In this document: in pieces, positions 34,310 through 42,910 of the stretch
How the letters are laid out: each line of letters opens with the position of its first letter
Numbering within the stretch: position 1 is the first letter of the stretch
Source of the DNA: Streptomyces sp. NBC_01214
GTDB taxonomy: Bacteria; Actinomycetota; Actinomycetes; Streptomycetales; Streptomycetaceae
DNA: 64,000 nt
Reading direction: 5' to 3'
Assembly: GCF_026340975.1 (NCBI RefSeq)
Contig: NZ_JAPEOS010000001.1
Span: 4,001,001-4,065,000, forward strand
Notes under the pieces: model-generated
What the model was told of the DNA's origin: nothing
The model's input: only the letters and a program-made list of their open reading frames with translations
Databases searched by the model: none
Position numbers and translations under genes: made by a program

Positions 34310-35779
34310 ATGCCGAAAGACGCACCGCTGAACAGCGGCGCTCTGCTGGAGGCGGACCTGGTGGGTCCACGCCAGCGGGTATCGGAGATGCAGGCCAAGC
34401 TTCACCGTTGGGCGGCGGCCGATCCCGGCCGCCGGTTCGATGATCTGTTCAACCTCGTGCACGACCCGGCGACGCTGATCGCGGCGTTCGACCGGGTCGC
34501 CGGCAACCGGGGAGCCCGCACTCCCGGCGTGGACGGCCTGACGGCCGCCGACGTTGAGGAGCGATTCGGGGTCGCCGGATTCTTGGACGACCTACGGGCC
34601 CAGCTCAGGCAGGGCTCGTTCCGGCCGCTACCGGTGCGGGAACGCAAGATTCCCAAACCAGGCGGGTCGGGGAAGGTTCGGCGGCTGGGGATTCCCGTGA
34701 TCGCCGACCGGGTCGTCCAGGCCGCGCTGAAGCTGGTGCTGGAGCCGATCTTCGAGGCCGACTTCAAGCCGGTCTCCTACGGGTTCCGGCCCAAGCGGCG
34801 GGCACAGGACGCGATTGCCGAGATCCACTTCTATGGCACCCACGGCTATCGGTGGGTGCTGGACGCGGACATCGCGGCGTGCTTCGACGAGATCGACCAC
34901 GTCGCGCTGATGGACCGTATCCGGATGAGGGTCAAGGATAAGCGGGTACTGGCGCTGGTGAAGGCGTTCCTGAAGGCCGGTCTCCTCACGGAACTCGGTG
35001 AACAGCAGGAGACCTTCACCGGCACGCCGCAAGGGGGCATCATCTCCCCTCTCCTGGCGAACATCGCCCTGTCGGTGCTCGATGAGCACCTGCACCGGGC
35101 ATGGGAACCGGACGGGGAACTGTCCACCAGCAGTCGGCGCGAACGGCGGAGTGCCAAGGGCCTGCCCTCGTGGCGGCTGGTCCGCTACGCGGACGACTTC
35201 GTCGTCCTGGTCAAAGGGACCAGGCAGGACACCGAGGCACTGCGCGAGGAGATCGCCCAGGTCCTCGCACCGATGGGGTTGCGGCTCTCGGAAGCCAAGA
35301 CCCAACTGGTGCACCTGAGCGAGGGGTTCGACTTTCTGGGGTTCCACATCCAGTGGCGCCGCAAGCGCGGAACGGACAAGTGGTACGTCTACACCTTCAT
35401 CGCCGACCGGCCCGTCCGGTCGGTGAAGGCGAAGATCCGTACCCTCACCCACAGAACGTCGCAGCAGGACCTGGCCGTGGTGCTGATCAATCTGAACAGG
35501 GTCACCCACGGATGGGCCAACTACTTCAGGCATGCCGTTGCGAAGCGCACCTTCAGTAATCTGGACAACCTCGTCTGGTGGCGAGTGATCCGGCTGCTGC
35601 AAGAGCGGCATCACTGGAACTGGTCGGACGTCCGCAGAAGGCTCACCACCCCCACCGGGCGATGGCTGCCGATCAGCGCGGGCGAGATCGAGTTGCGGAA
35701 GATCAGCGCGATCCCGGTCACCCGGTATCGCTACCGCGGCAACACGATTCCCAGCCCCTGGGCCACTGCAACCACCTGA
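34310..35779 (+). CDS. Group II intron reverse transcriptase/maturase
   Basis: 489 residues from the ATG at 34310, which has GGAG 6 bases upstream; the ATG at 34298 is too close to its ribosome site. RT blocks: RRLGIPVIADRVVQAAL near 125, GFRPKRRAQDAI near 160, DADIAACFDEIDH near 185, GTPQGGIISPLLANI near 240, and YADD near 291. The C-terminal maturase (domain X) segment NWSDVRRRLTTPTGRW follows. Supports splicing and mobility of its host intron. The catalytic YADD is intact, so the intron may be active. Confidence 0.95.
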   Translation: MPKDAPLNSGALLEADLVGPRQRVSEMQAKLHRWAAADPGRRFDDLFNLVHDPATLIAAFDRVAGNRGARTPGVDGLTAADVEERFGVAGFLDDLRAQLRQGSFRPLPVRERKIPKPGGSGKVRRLGIPVIADRVVQAALKLVLEPIFEADFKPVSYGFRPKRRAQDAIAEIHFYGTHGYRWVLDADIAACFDEIDHVALMDRIRMRVKDKRVLALVKAFLKAGLLTELGEQQETFTGTPQGGIISPLLANIALSVLDEHLHRAWEPDGELSTSSRRERRSAKGLPSWRLVRYADDFVVLVKGTRQDTEALREEIAQVLAPMGLRLSEAKTQLVHLSEGFDFLGFHIQWRRKRGTDKWYVYTFIADRPVRSVKAKIRTLTHRTSQQDLAVVLINLNRVTHGWANYFRHAVAKRTFSNLDNLVWWRVIRLLQERHHWNWSDVRRRLTTPTGRWLPISAGEIELRKISAIPVTRYRYRGNTIPSPWATATT

Positions 35780-35795
35780 CGGCAGAGACCGTGGA

Positions 35796-35892
35796 GAGCC
35801 CGTTGCGTCGAGAGGCGCACGGCGGGTTCGGCGAGAGGTCCGGGGAAACGGGCCGGGAGCAATCTCGGCACCGCGCCCCGGGCCTACTCAGC
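35796..35892 (+). ncRNA. Group II intron domains V and VI
   Basis: Domain V is the 34-nt hairpin at 35796-35829 (GAGCCCGTTGCG paired with CGCACGGCGGGTTC). Domain VI pairs GAGG-TCCGGGG with CCCCGGG-CCT-A-CTC; the A in CCTACTC is the likely branch-point, 7 nt from the proposed 3' end. The RT stop is 17 nt before domain V, the usual spacing. Confidence 0.8.
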
Positions 35893-36461
35893 GACGAAGC
35901 CGGATTCTCGATGACGCCGCCGACCTCCCGCACCTGGAGCCAGCGTGGCACCACACCGGTCAGCCGAGTCCGCGGCCGTTCCCAGCGGCGCTTCTCCATC
36001 GCAGCCCTGTGCTGCTACAGACCCGGCGAACGCTCCCGCCTCGTCTACCGGCCCAAACAGCATGCCGATCACAAGAGCGGCGGCCGCAAGAGCTTCGCCT
36101 GGACCGAGTACCGCGACCTCCTCATCGCCGCCCACCAGCAACTCGGCTCACCCATCGTCCTCATCTGGGACAACTTGAACGTCCACAAAGACCGCCGGAT
36201 GAAGGCCTTCATCAACGCGCAGGACTGGCTCACCGCCTACCACCTGCCGGCCTACGCGCCTGACCTCAACCCCGTGGAAGGCATCTGGTCAATCCTCCGC
36301 CGCACCACCCAGGCCAACACGGCCTTCACCGACCCGAGCCACCTCATACGCCGGCTCCGACACGGCCTCCGCCAGATCCAATACCGCAGCGACATCATCG
36401 ACGGATGCCTCACCGGAACCGGACTCACACTGACGACACCACGACTACAAGCTCAGTAACC

Positions 36462-37421
36462 TCAGTGCGGCAGTTCCACGACGGGCAGTCAGTATCAAGG
36501 TCAAGCCGGAGCACACTCTGGAGCCTGGATCCGGCAAGGTCACGGACCTGCGTTGCCCTCGAAGGCGCCCAGGTTGATCAGGCTTATTCGGTCGTCCCAG
36601 GCGTCCCACCGCACATGCTTGTGTGCGCCCCAGTAGTAGTTGTCGTAGCCCATGAGGTCGCCGTATGCCTCGTCTTCGTGAGCCGTGTCGGGTGTGCCGA
36701 ACACGGCCAGGAGATCCTCGTACGAGGTCAGGTGGGCGAAATGGGAGAGATGAGGTCCGTAGATCGCGAAGCCGACGACGGCTCCGGCTCGAATCTTGTA
36801 GGTGAGCTTGTCGGCGCAGTACAAGAACCCGTCTGACTGGGCAGCGTGGTCGATGACCTCGTCGAGGGTCAGCCGCCGCCCGTCGGCGTCGTAGTACTCG
36901 CTGTCGATGTTGGTCCCGCCGCGGGCGACTACGGAGGACTGCGCCTGGGTGATGATCCGGCGTGGAATGCTGGTGGCTGGTGCTCCCAGCGCCGTTCCGC
37001 CCATCTTGACGGTCGTGAGGTCGAGGTGTGGTAGGGACAGCACGTCCAGGTTGTCGAGGATCTCGATCATCGTCAGAGTCTAGGCTTGACGTTCATCCAG
37101 TGCGCCGGGGCTTGGTGCCGACCTTGTGGTGTGAGGGCCGGGTGTAGGACTCGTCGGTGGCGAGGACGCGTCCGACGTCGTAGCGGGTGGCGGGCTGCTG
37201 GTTCTGCGAGCCGAGTGGGCGGCCGGGGCCCGGTCGGGTGGGTTTCGGTGCACGAGCTGGCGTGCCCGTCCGTGCGCGCAGGTTCCTGAACCCCCGGCGG
37301 ACGCGGGCCGGGGTGAGCTTGTTCGGTTCCGCCGGTCGTTCCCACGGTCGGCGGAGGTCCCGTGCGAGTGGCCGGGCGAGGCGGAGTTGCGCGTGTGCGG
37401 CCAGGACGAGCCACGTCCAGC
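36462..37421. repeat. 960-bp perfect direct repeat, copy 1
   Basis: Base-for-base identical, by direct reading, to 43275-44234 (offset 6813). It holds a fragment resembling the 3' end of a related IS, the unknown gene at 36540-37070, and the 3' fifth of the IS copy B transposase. Confidence 0.95.
36540..37070 (-). CDS. Hypothetical protein, duplicated cargo gene (copy 1)
   Basis: 176 residues, acidic, soluble. Contains GFAIYGPHLSHFAHLTSYEDLLAVFGTP and a Trp/Tyr-rich end (YDNYYWGAHKHVRWDAWDD). The look resembles small immunity-type proteins of polymorphic toxin loci, but no toxin is adjacent and I do not recognise the family. Flanked by IS ends on both sides (GCTTGACGTT at 33124/43260 equivalent and at 37084). 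Identical copy at 43353-43883. Confidence 0.75.
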   Translation of the reverse strand: MIEILDNLDVLSLPHLDLTTVKMGGTALGAPATSIPRRIITQAQSSVVARGGTNIDSEYYDADGRRLTLDEVIDHAAQSDGFLYCADKLTYKIRAGAVVGFAIYGPHLSHFAHLTSYEDLLAVFGTPDTAHEDEAYGDLMGYDNYYWGAHKHVRWDAWDDRISLINLGAFEGNAGP

Positions 37422-38689
37422 GGTCGGCCGCGGCGGAGTCGCGGAGCTTGGGCCGAGTCCAGCCGAGGGTTTGCTTGAGCAGGCGAAACGTGTGCTCGAC
37501 GTCGAACCTTCGCAGGAACGCCTGCCAACACCGGTCGACGTCCTCGGGAGCGACCCCGGCGCCCGACCACCACAGCCAGACCGGCTTGTTGACCCCGCCG
37601 CTGGGCAGTTTCGCCACGGTCAACCGGATTACGGTGCCCTCGATGATCGGCGGCGGCCCTTCGTGGTTCCCCCACGCGGCTCTGCGGGTCAGCCGGGGGT
37701 GGAGCCGGTCCCACGCCTGCGCGGTCGCGATCCCGTACCGCTCCGTGGTCGTGGAGGTGACCGCCGCCGCCTCGCCCCAGGTGTGCGGGTCGCCGAACAC
37801 GAACTCGCCGCCATGCTTCGGCGGGCGACCGCCCTGCGGCGGGCAGATCCACGGGACTGGGACCGGCTTGCGCATCACCCGGTCCGAGCGGAGCCGGCCC
37901 AAGACCTCGATCGGCATGTCCGCCAAAAGGTGCGCGATCCGAGGCGCGTCGTAGCCAGCGTCCAGGACGACGAGGACGTCCGGTTGGCCCCGCTGCCACT
38001 GGCCCGCTGCGATGAGGCGTTCGACGACCTCGCGGACCTGGATGGCGGTGACGGCCGCGAGGTCGGCGCCGGGCTCCAGCCGGATCGCGTCCAGGAGGGC
38101 GGTCCAGGAGGTGCGGCCGCTCTCCAGCGCGGCAACGATCGAGTACGGCCAGCCCGGAACCATCTGGTGTTTGCCCAGGCCCCGGCCGAAGGTGTGGCAG
38201 AAGGAACGGTCCGAGCACGTGTCGGCGTCCGGCCGTAGCCACGGCGAGACGTCGACCGCCAGCACCAGACGCCCGTCGGCCGCGCGGGGCAGCGGCACCC
38301 CGACCAGGGCACGGCGGAGCCGGGCGACGTCGATCCGGCCTTGGTTCAGTCCGGCGTAGAGGGCGCCGTGCCCTCGCCGGTGCTCCGGCGCGAGGGCCAG
38401 GTCCACGAGCGTGCGAACTGGACCGTCGGTACACAACAACGCGTCACACAGCTCGAAGAGGGCATCGCCCCGGGCAAGCAGGGAGGCGTACAGCTCGGTG
38501 CGGAACGCCGTCACCGCCGTGAACGCGTCTGGTTGAACCCCGTGCTCGACCTGTCCCACGATCCAGCCTCCACGCGCCGCGCCGACCTCTGCCCGCAGGA
38601 TCAGGCCCTGGCCTCGTGGACACGCCGTGAACAGGGGAAACCCCGAACAAGTTCGAGCCCCGTTCGATGGCGGACCAAAAACGTCAAGC
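37084..38689 (-). mobile_element. IS element copy B, full length
   Basis: Ends carry the inverted repeat GCTTGACGTT (37084-37093) and AACGTCAAGC (38680-38689). Between them is one complete transposase on the minus strand. Length about 1606 bp. No obvious target duplication. Its insertion at 38690 abuts a truncated methyltransferase. Confidence 0.8.
37093..38559 (-). CDS. Transposase, copy B, intact
   Basis: 488 residues, same DDE family as copy A. Catalytic residues: Asp in LAVDVSPW near 118, Asp in LVVLDAGYD near 213, Glu in FDVEHTFRL near 365. C-terminus basic and Gly/Pro-rich. GTG start at 38559. The terminal inverted repeat overlaps the stop codon. Confidence 0.92.
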   Translation of the reverse strand: MGQVEHGVQPDAFTAVTAFRTELYASLLARGDALFELCDALLCTDGPVRTLVDLALAPEHRRGHGALYAGLNQGRIDVARLRRALVGVPLPRAADGRLVLAVDVSPWLRPDADTCSDRSFCHTFGRGLGKHQMVPGWPYSIVAALESGRTSWTALLDAIRLEPGADLAAVTAIQVREVVERLIAAGQWQRGQPDVLVVLDAGYDAPRIAHLLADMPIEVLGRLRSDRVMRKPVPVPWICPPQGGRPPKHGGEFVFGDPHTWGEAAAVTSTTTERYGIATAQAWDRLHPRLTRRAAWGNHEGPPPIIEGTVIRLTVAKLPSGGVNKPVWLWWSGAGVAPEDVDRCWQAFLRRFDVEHTFRLLKQTLGWTRPKLRDSAAADRWTWLVLAAHAQLRLARPLARDLRRPWERPAEPNKLTPARVRRGFRNLRARTGTPARAPKPTRPGPGRPLGSQNQQPATRYDVGRVLATDESYTRPSHHKVGTKPRRTG

Positions 38690-38933
38690 TCAACCCCGGC
38701 GGACGCTTCGTCTTCTCCCAGCCGCCCGCTATCCCCGCGCCTACGGTCCGCAGGGCATGTACAAGGGTGGCTTCGCGGGACCGGCCATGTTCACCTACCG
38801 GTACAGCTACACCCTGGAGGCGTGGGAGGACTTCATGCGCGCGGCGGGGTTCGAGCAGGTGCTGGCTCGCGAACTCGACGCGCCGACGTCCGGCCACATC
38901 GGCACCCTCATCGTCCAGGGCACCCGGCCCTGA
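38690..38933 (+). pseudogene. SAM-methyltransferase fragment, truncated and frameshifted
   Basis: The 3' end of a class I methyltransferase: NPGGRFVFSQPP in one frame, then GPQGMYKGGFAG, YRYSYTLEAWEDFMRAAGFE and GHIGTLIVQ in another, the change falling at about 38725-38745. The first two thirds, including the SAM-binding motif, are missing; IS copy B begins exactly where the fragment ends. The 5' part is not elsewhere in the window, so insertion was followed by deletion. Confidence 0.75.
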
Positions 38934-39024
38934 CGACCCGCACGCTCGCCCATGTCACCGCGGGCCACATCGAAGGCGGGGCGCGGTGCTGCCCGGCTTC
39001 GGTAGGGTGCTGCCCCTGTTCCTG

Positions 39025-39732
39025 GGAGGTACGACGTGGAAGACGAACCCCTCGACCGGTGGGCCGCACGCCGCCAAGGTGCCCGGCGCCCCGGCCGCGG
39101 ACGCCGGCGGGGAGCACGCGGGGCACGGCGCCGGCGACGGCGCGCAGACGGCGCCGCCCACCCCGGCCGACGCCATCGGCATCGACGGCGCGGTCGCGGC
39201 CGCGCGGGCCGCGGGGGTCACCGAGTCCCTGCGGATCACCCTGCCCGCGAAGGGCAAGGGGTACGTGGTCAAGGAGCAGGACAAGCAGGTGCCGGTGCAC
39301 CTGGACTCCGTCGCCATCGACCCCGCCGACGGCCGGGTCATGGACGAACTCCGCTTCGCCGACTACCCGCTGCTCCCCCAGCTGACCCGCTTCGGCATCG
39401 ACCTGCACATGGGCCTGACCTTCGGTCTCGCCAACCAGCTGGCGCTGGCCGCGCTCGCGGTGCTGCTGATGTTCATGGTCGTCTGGGGCTACCGCATGTG
39501 GTGGCTGCGCCGCCCGACCAAGGAGCGCAAGCTGTCGGCAGGCCGGCCGCAGCCGCGCGGAGCGTGGCGGAAGCTGCCGGTGACGGTGCTGCTGCCGCTG
39601 GCCGCCGCGACGGCCCTCGTGGGCTGGTTCGTACCGCTGCTCGGGATCAGCCTGCTGGTGTTCCTGGCGGCCGACGTGGCGCTGGGCTTCGCCGCGTCGC
39701 GGCGCCGGGCCGGGGCCGGCGCCGGCGTCTAG
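39025..39732 (+). pseudogene. PepSY-associated TM protein, 5' truncated
   Basis: About 235 residues matching the C-terminal half of PepSY-domain iron-uptake-type membrane proteins: a PepSY unit (IGIDGAVAAARAAGV, ITLPAKGKGYVV), then FGIDLHMGLTFGL, a helix, GYRMWWLRRPTK, and two further helices. Full-length members are about twice as long; the N-terminal helices and first PepSY domain are absent and no start codon is apparent. Probably a deletion derivative, adjacent to the methyltransferase remnant. Confidence 0.7.
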
Positions 39733-39740
39733 GGCAACGT

Positions 39741-39778
39741 CCGTGGGCCGGGGCTTCCCCGGGAGCCCCGGCCCACGG
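39741..39778. terminator. Bidirectional terminator
   Basis: A perfect 15-bp stem (39741-39755 with 39764-39778) with an 8-base loop, between the convergent PepSY remnant and kinase genes. Confidence 0.85.
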
Positions 39779-39780
39779 CG

Positions 39781-41592
39781 TCAGCCGATCTTCCAGAGGG
39801 TGAGTGCGGTGACGTAGTCCGGCATGGGGCCGATGGACCCCTTGCTCGTGTCGAGCACGACCTCGGTGATGCGGAGCATCGCCAGGTTGTTGTCACCGGT
39901 GACGGTGCACAGCACCGTCCCCTTCGTGAGCGTCTTGCCCGCCTTCAGCTCGTCCTTGCCCACCCTGGAGGCCAAGGTGTTGGTGGCGACGGCGTCCCGG
40001 CACTCCTCCGGCGTGGTGCCGGTGCTCTTGCCCATGGCTGTCAGGAAGCGCAGATCGGCGTCGCCCCAGTCCTGGTAGGTGAGCTCCATGCCCTGGGTCT
40101 TGCCGATGGCTCCTTTCGGGAAGATCTGCGGGGCGTCCAGGTCGACGTGGGTCCCGGTGCTGGAGGAGGGCGCGCGCAGGGTCAGGGGCTTGTCCTGGAA
40201 GACCGGCGTGTACGCGGACTTCGGCGAGGAGGAGGCCGAGGGCGCGGTCTTGGGCCCGGACGAGACCGGGGCCGGAGCCGGGGCCTGGACCTGCGCCTGG
40301 TCGGAGGAGGCGGGCGCGACCGGCCCCTCCTGCTTCGCGTCGTCCTTCGCGGCGCCGCCGCCGTCGAGCAGCCGGACCGCGCCGGCGCCCGCGAGGACGG
40401 CCAGTACGAGGCCGGCCCCGATCAGCACGCCCCGGAACCGCTTCGGTCCGGGGGCCGGCGCGGGCGCCGGGCCCGGCACCGGGGGGTGCGTCGGGTGGCC
40501 GGCGGCCGGCGGGGGACCCGCGGGCCGGGGCGGCGCGCCCACCGTCGGCGCCCCGTACACCCCGCCGAAGGCGCCGGCGGGACCAGCGCCCGTACCGCCC
40601 GTACCCGATCCGCCCGCGCCAACGCCCGCGCGGCCCGTACCCGCGCCCGCGTCCGCGACCGTGGGCACCGGCGGGTTCTCCGCGGCCCGCACCCGTCGGG
40701 CGATCTCCAGCCCGACCGGCTCCGGGAGCCAGCCGTCGAAATCGTTCAGCGGCCGCCCGACGAACAGTTCGCACATCGCGGCGAGCTCGTCCGTACCGAT
40801 CCGCTCCGCCGGATCCGCCGTCAGGCAGCGCTCCAGCAACGGCCGCAGCTCCGCCGGGTAGCCGTTCAGGTCCGGAGGCAGCCGGTCGGTGTTGGCGATC
40901 CGCACACCGAGGGCGGTGGCCCCGCCCTCCCCGTACGGGTGCCGCCCGGTGGCCGCGACCGCCGCGATGAGCCCGACCGCGAACAGGTCGCTCGCGGTGG
41001 TGACCTCGGCGCCCAGCGCGTGTTCGGGGGACATGTACTGCGGGGTGCCGATGACCCCGCCGGTCCGGGTGAGCTGCGTACTGTCGGCGGCCCGGGCGAT
41101 CCCGAAGTCGATGACGTACGGACCGGCCGCGCCGAGCAGGAGGTTGGCGGGCTTCAGATCGCGGTGCACGACCCCCGCCGCGTGGATGGAGGCGAGCGCC
41201 CGCGCCGTGCAGCCGACCAGCTGGAAGACGGTGTCCAGCGGGAGCGGACCGTAGGTGCTCACGGCGTCGTGCAGCGACAGCCCCGGCACGAACACCGACG
41301 CCAGCCAGGGCGTGGCGCCGGTGGTGTCGTGGTCGAGGACCGGGACGAGGTGGTAGCCCTGCACCCGGCGGGCGGCCTGCACTTCCTGCTCGAAACGGCG
41401 CCGGAAGTCGGGGTCCTGCCCGAACTCCCGGCGGATGAGCTTCAGTGCCACCGGCTGGCCGCCGCGCGTGTGCGAGAGGTAGACGGTCCCCATGCCGCCT
41501 TCGCCGATCCGGGCGAGCAGCCGGTAGCCGGCGTTCTCGCGGGGGTCCTGGGGTTCAAGTGGGGCGAGTATGCCGCCGGTTCCGGTAGTCAC
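39781..41592 (-). CDS. Transmembrane Ser/Thr protein kinase (PknB-like)
   Basis: 603 residues from the GTG at 41592. Kinase domain about 20-285: Gly loop GEGGMGTVY, catalytic HRDLKPANLL near 140, DFG (IDFGIA) near 160, and GTPQYMSPE near 181. A Gly/Ala/Pro linker, one membrane helix (about 386-408), then an extracytoplasmic Ala/Pro/Ser linker and a globular domain of about 130 residues with one Cys pair (ECRDAV ... LCTVTGD). Hanks-type receptor kinase; ligand and targets unknown. Ordinary chromosomal codon use. Confidence 0.93.
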   Translation of the reverse strand: MTTGTGGILAPLEPQDPRENAGYRLLARIGEGGMGTVYLSHTRGGQPVALKLIRREFGQDPDFRRRFEQEVQAARRVQGYHLVPVLDHDTTGATPWLASVFVPGLSLHDAVSTYGPLPLDTVFQLVGCTARALASIHAAGVVHRDLKPANLLLGAAGPYVIDFGIARAADSTQLTRTGGVIGTPQYMSPEHALGAEVTTASDLFAVGLIAAVAATGRHPYGEGGATALGVRIANTDRLPPDLNGYPAELRPLLERCLTADPAERIGTDELAAMCELFVGRPLNDFDGWLPEPVGLEIARRVRAAENPPVPTVADAGAGTGRAGVGAGGSGTGGTGAGPAGAFGGVYGAPTVGAPPRPAGPPPAAGHPTHPPVPGPAPAPAPGPKRFRGVLIGAGLVLAVLAGAGAVRLLDGGGAAKDDAKQEGPVAPASSDQAQVQAPAPAPVSSGPKTAPSASSSPKSAYTPVFQDKPLTLRAPSSSTGTHVDLDAPQIFPKGAIGKTQGMELTYQDWGDADLRFLTAMGKSTGTTPEECRDAVATNTLASRVGKDELKAGKTLTKGTVLCTVTGDNNLAMLRITEVVLDTSKGSIGPMPDYVTALTLWKIG

Positions 41593-41603
41593 GCTTGCGC
41601 AGC

Positions 41604-42620
41604 CTACGACAACGGGCGGGGGAGGACGGCACTGGCCTGCGGGAACGGGGGCCGGGGCGGGGGGTGTTGGGGTGGGGGTGCGGGCCCGGGGGAAGGCATC
41701 GGCAGCGAACCCACGAAAACGAGATAGCCGCGAACCTGGACCACATCCACGCCCTTGGAGCCCGGCGCCATCGACCCGTCGACGGTTCCGGGCGGCATGC
41801 GCCAAAACAGTTGGATCTCCCGCTCGGCGGCGTACCCGCCCGGGAGCGGATCGCCCTTGCGTACCGGACGCAGCGGGGGCTGTACCGCGGCGCCGTCAGC
41901 ACTGGCGGAGTACCACGTGGGGGTGGGAATCGGGACGGGGGTCTGTGCGGTCTCGTCGCGTACGAGCGGATCGCCGAGGCTTGCTCGGGCCATGGTGGGG
42001 CTCTCTTTCGGTGGGTACGGAAAGTCAGGGGCCGGCGGGTTACTCCCACCAGCCGACAGGGGTGAAGGAGCACTGGGCTTCGGGTAGTTCCTCTTCCGCC
42101 TTCTTCGGCGGTGCGGTCCTGTTCCAGGGCCTGACGAGTCCGCGCTGGGCCGCTGCTGGGCGGTGAGTCTGTTCCGCAGGTGGTTGACGACGGCGTTCGT
42201 CTTAGCGAGCGGGTCGTGTGCCTCGTAGCCCGTCCAGGGCTGTGCCACGCGTCCCTCCGCGGCCTCGCGCAACCGGTCTCGCTCGTCTTCGCGTTGCAGC
42301 TCGTACGCCGCGGCCCCTACACGGCTCTCCCACTCGCGCCACGGTTGCTCGTCCGACCAAGCGACGGGAGTACCGGAGCCGTTGAGCACCGGCACCGGGG
42401 AGACCATCCAGGACGGCGGCCCCTCGGGGCGGTAGGGGGCCCTGGGGCAGCTCGGCGGGGGCTCGGCGAGGGTCTGCTCAGCCAGCACCCGAACGGGGCT
42501 CACAACTTCTTGTACGGGCTCCGGCTCCGGTTCCTCTACGGGGAGGTCGGCGTCGATGAACACAGGGCCGCCCCGCAGCATGGTCCGTCGCTGGTCGCCT
42601 CGCGTACGCGTACGTCGCAT
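41604..42620 (-). CDS. Unknown Pro-rich protein
   Basis: 338 residues. An acidic stretch (VEEPEPEPVQEVV) near 30, a helical segment with YELQREDERDRLREAAEGR near 108, a Pro-rich middle, then WYSASADGAAVQPP, EIQLFWRMPPGTVDGS and VVQVRGYLVFVGSL. Looks like several short modules joined by disordered linkers; an ATG in MARASLGDPLV (complement near 41994) could start a separate gene. Third of three closely packed minus-strand genes of unknown role; phage- or element-like in style (inference). Confidence 0.5.
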   Translation of the reverse strand: MRRTRTRGDQRRTMLRGGPVFIDADLPVEEPEPEPVQEVVSPVRVLAEQTLAEPPPSCPRAPYRPEGPPSWMVSPVPVLNGSGTPVAWSDEQPWREWESRVGAAAYELQREDERDRLREAAEGRVAQPWTGYEAHDPLAKTNAVVNHLRNRLTAQQRPSADSSGPGTGPHRRRRRKRNYPKPSAPSPLSAGGSNPPAPDFPYPPKESPTMARASLGDPLVRDETAQTPVPIPTPTWYSASADGAAVQPPLRPVRKGDPLPGGYAAEREIQLFWRMPPGTVDGSMAPGSKGVDVVQVRGYLVFVGSLPMPSPGPAPPPQHPPPRPPFPQASAVLPRPLS

Positions 42621-42622
42621 CG

Positions 42623-42910
42623 TCAGTCCACCAGATCGGGCAGGCCCGACGCCCGCGGCGGTACGGGCCGCGCCGCCTTCCGCGCCCGGGCGAAAGTCGG
42701 CGGCGGGTCACCGTCACCGCGGCGACGGACGACCGGCGGGGAAGGCGGCCGGGAGAAGTCCACCAGCGCCAGCCTCGACTGGTAGTCGGCCTCCTTGGCC
42801 GCCAGGGCCTCGGCGTAGTCGCCGCGGGCCTCAGGAGTCGAGAGGTCGATGATCGGCTCGGCAGGGGCGTGCCGCGGCCGGCGCAAGGGGTTGAAGCACT
42901 TCATGGTCAC
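42623..42910 (-). CDS. Small unknown protein
   Basis: 95 residues from GTG 42910, overlapping the previous stop (GTGA), or from ATG 42904. Helical centre STPEARGDYAEALAAKEADYQ, then a Pro/Arg-rich tail. Two bases separate its stop from the next start, so the three genes form an operon. No family recognised. Confidence 0.55.
   Translation of the reverse strand: MTMKCFNPLRRPRHAPAEPIIDLSTPEARGDYAEALAAKEADYQSRLALVDFSRPPSPPVVRRRGDGDPPPTFARARKAARPVPPRASGLPDLVD

Larger units (their letters stand above)
33718..35892 (+). mobile_element. Group II intron
   Basis: About 2175 bp inserted inside the IS630 transposase. It starts TTGCG (close to the GUGYG consensus) directly after the codons for IVFE; domains I-III occupy about 33718-34300 with no ORF; domain IV carries the reverse transcriptase; domains V and VI follow at 35796-35892. 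The host reading resumes with GACGAAGCC at 35893. The exact 3' junction may shift by a base or two. Confidence 0.85.
33136..36456 (+). mobile_element. IS630-family element interrupted by a group II intron
   Basis: Imperfect terminal inverted repeats CTGACCTTGAAG (33136-33147) and CTACAAGCTCAG (36445-36456, 10 of 12 matching in complement), each flanked outside by TA (33134-33135; 36457-36458), the target dinucleotide of IS630/mariner elements. The transposase stop TAA is completed by the target TA. The uninterrupted target exists at 43260-43280. Without the intron the element is about 1.15 kb, normal for IS630. Confidence 0.85.
33200..36459 (+). pseudogene. IS630 transposase, split by intron and frameshifted
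   Basis: 5' part 33200-33717: two HTH motifs (DVAKELRVSVRSVQRWRQAW) and an IS630 linker. Near 33675-33681 the frame is lost: the expected continuation TAAALGAWIVFE lies in another frame, consistent with one missing A in GAAACA. The group II intron begins right after IVFE. 3' part from 35893: DEAGFSMTPP, catalytic Asp in LIWDNLNVHKD, Glu in YAPDLNPVEG. All DDE residues survive, but even after intron splicing the frameshift would block expression unless ribosomes shift frame. Confidence 0.85.

Noticed and set aside
34310..35779. Retron or diversity-generating retroelement RT
   Set aside because: Maturase domain, domain V and VI RNA and position inside an IS fit a group II intron; no template/variable repeats or msr-msd found.
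36540..37070. Toxin-antitoxin pair in the duplicated segment
   Set aside because: Only one convincing gene per copy; the small plus-strand ORFs are shadows.
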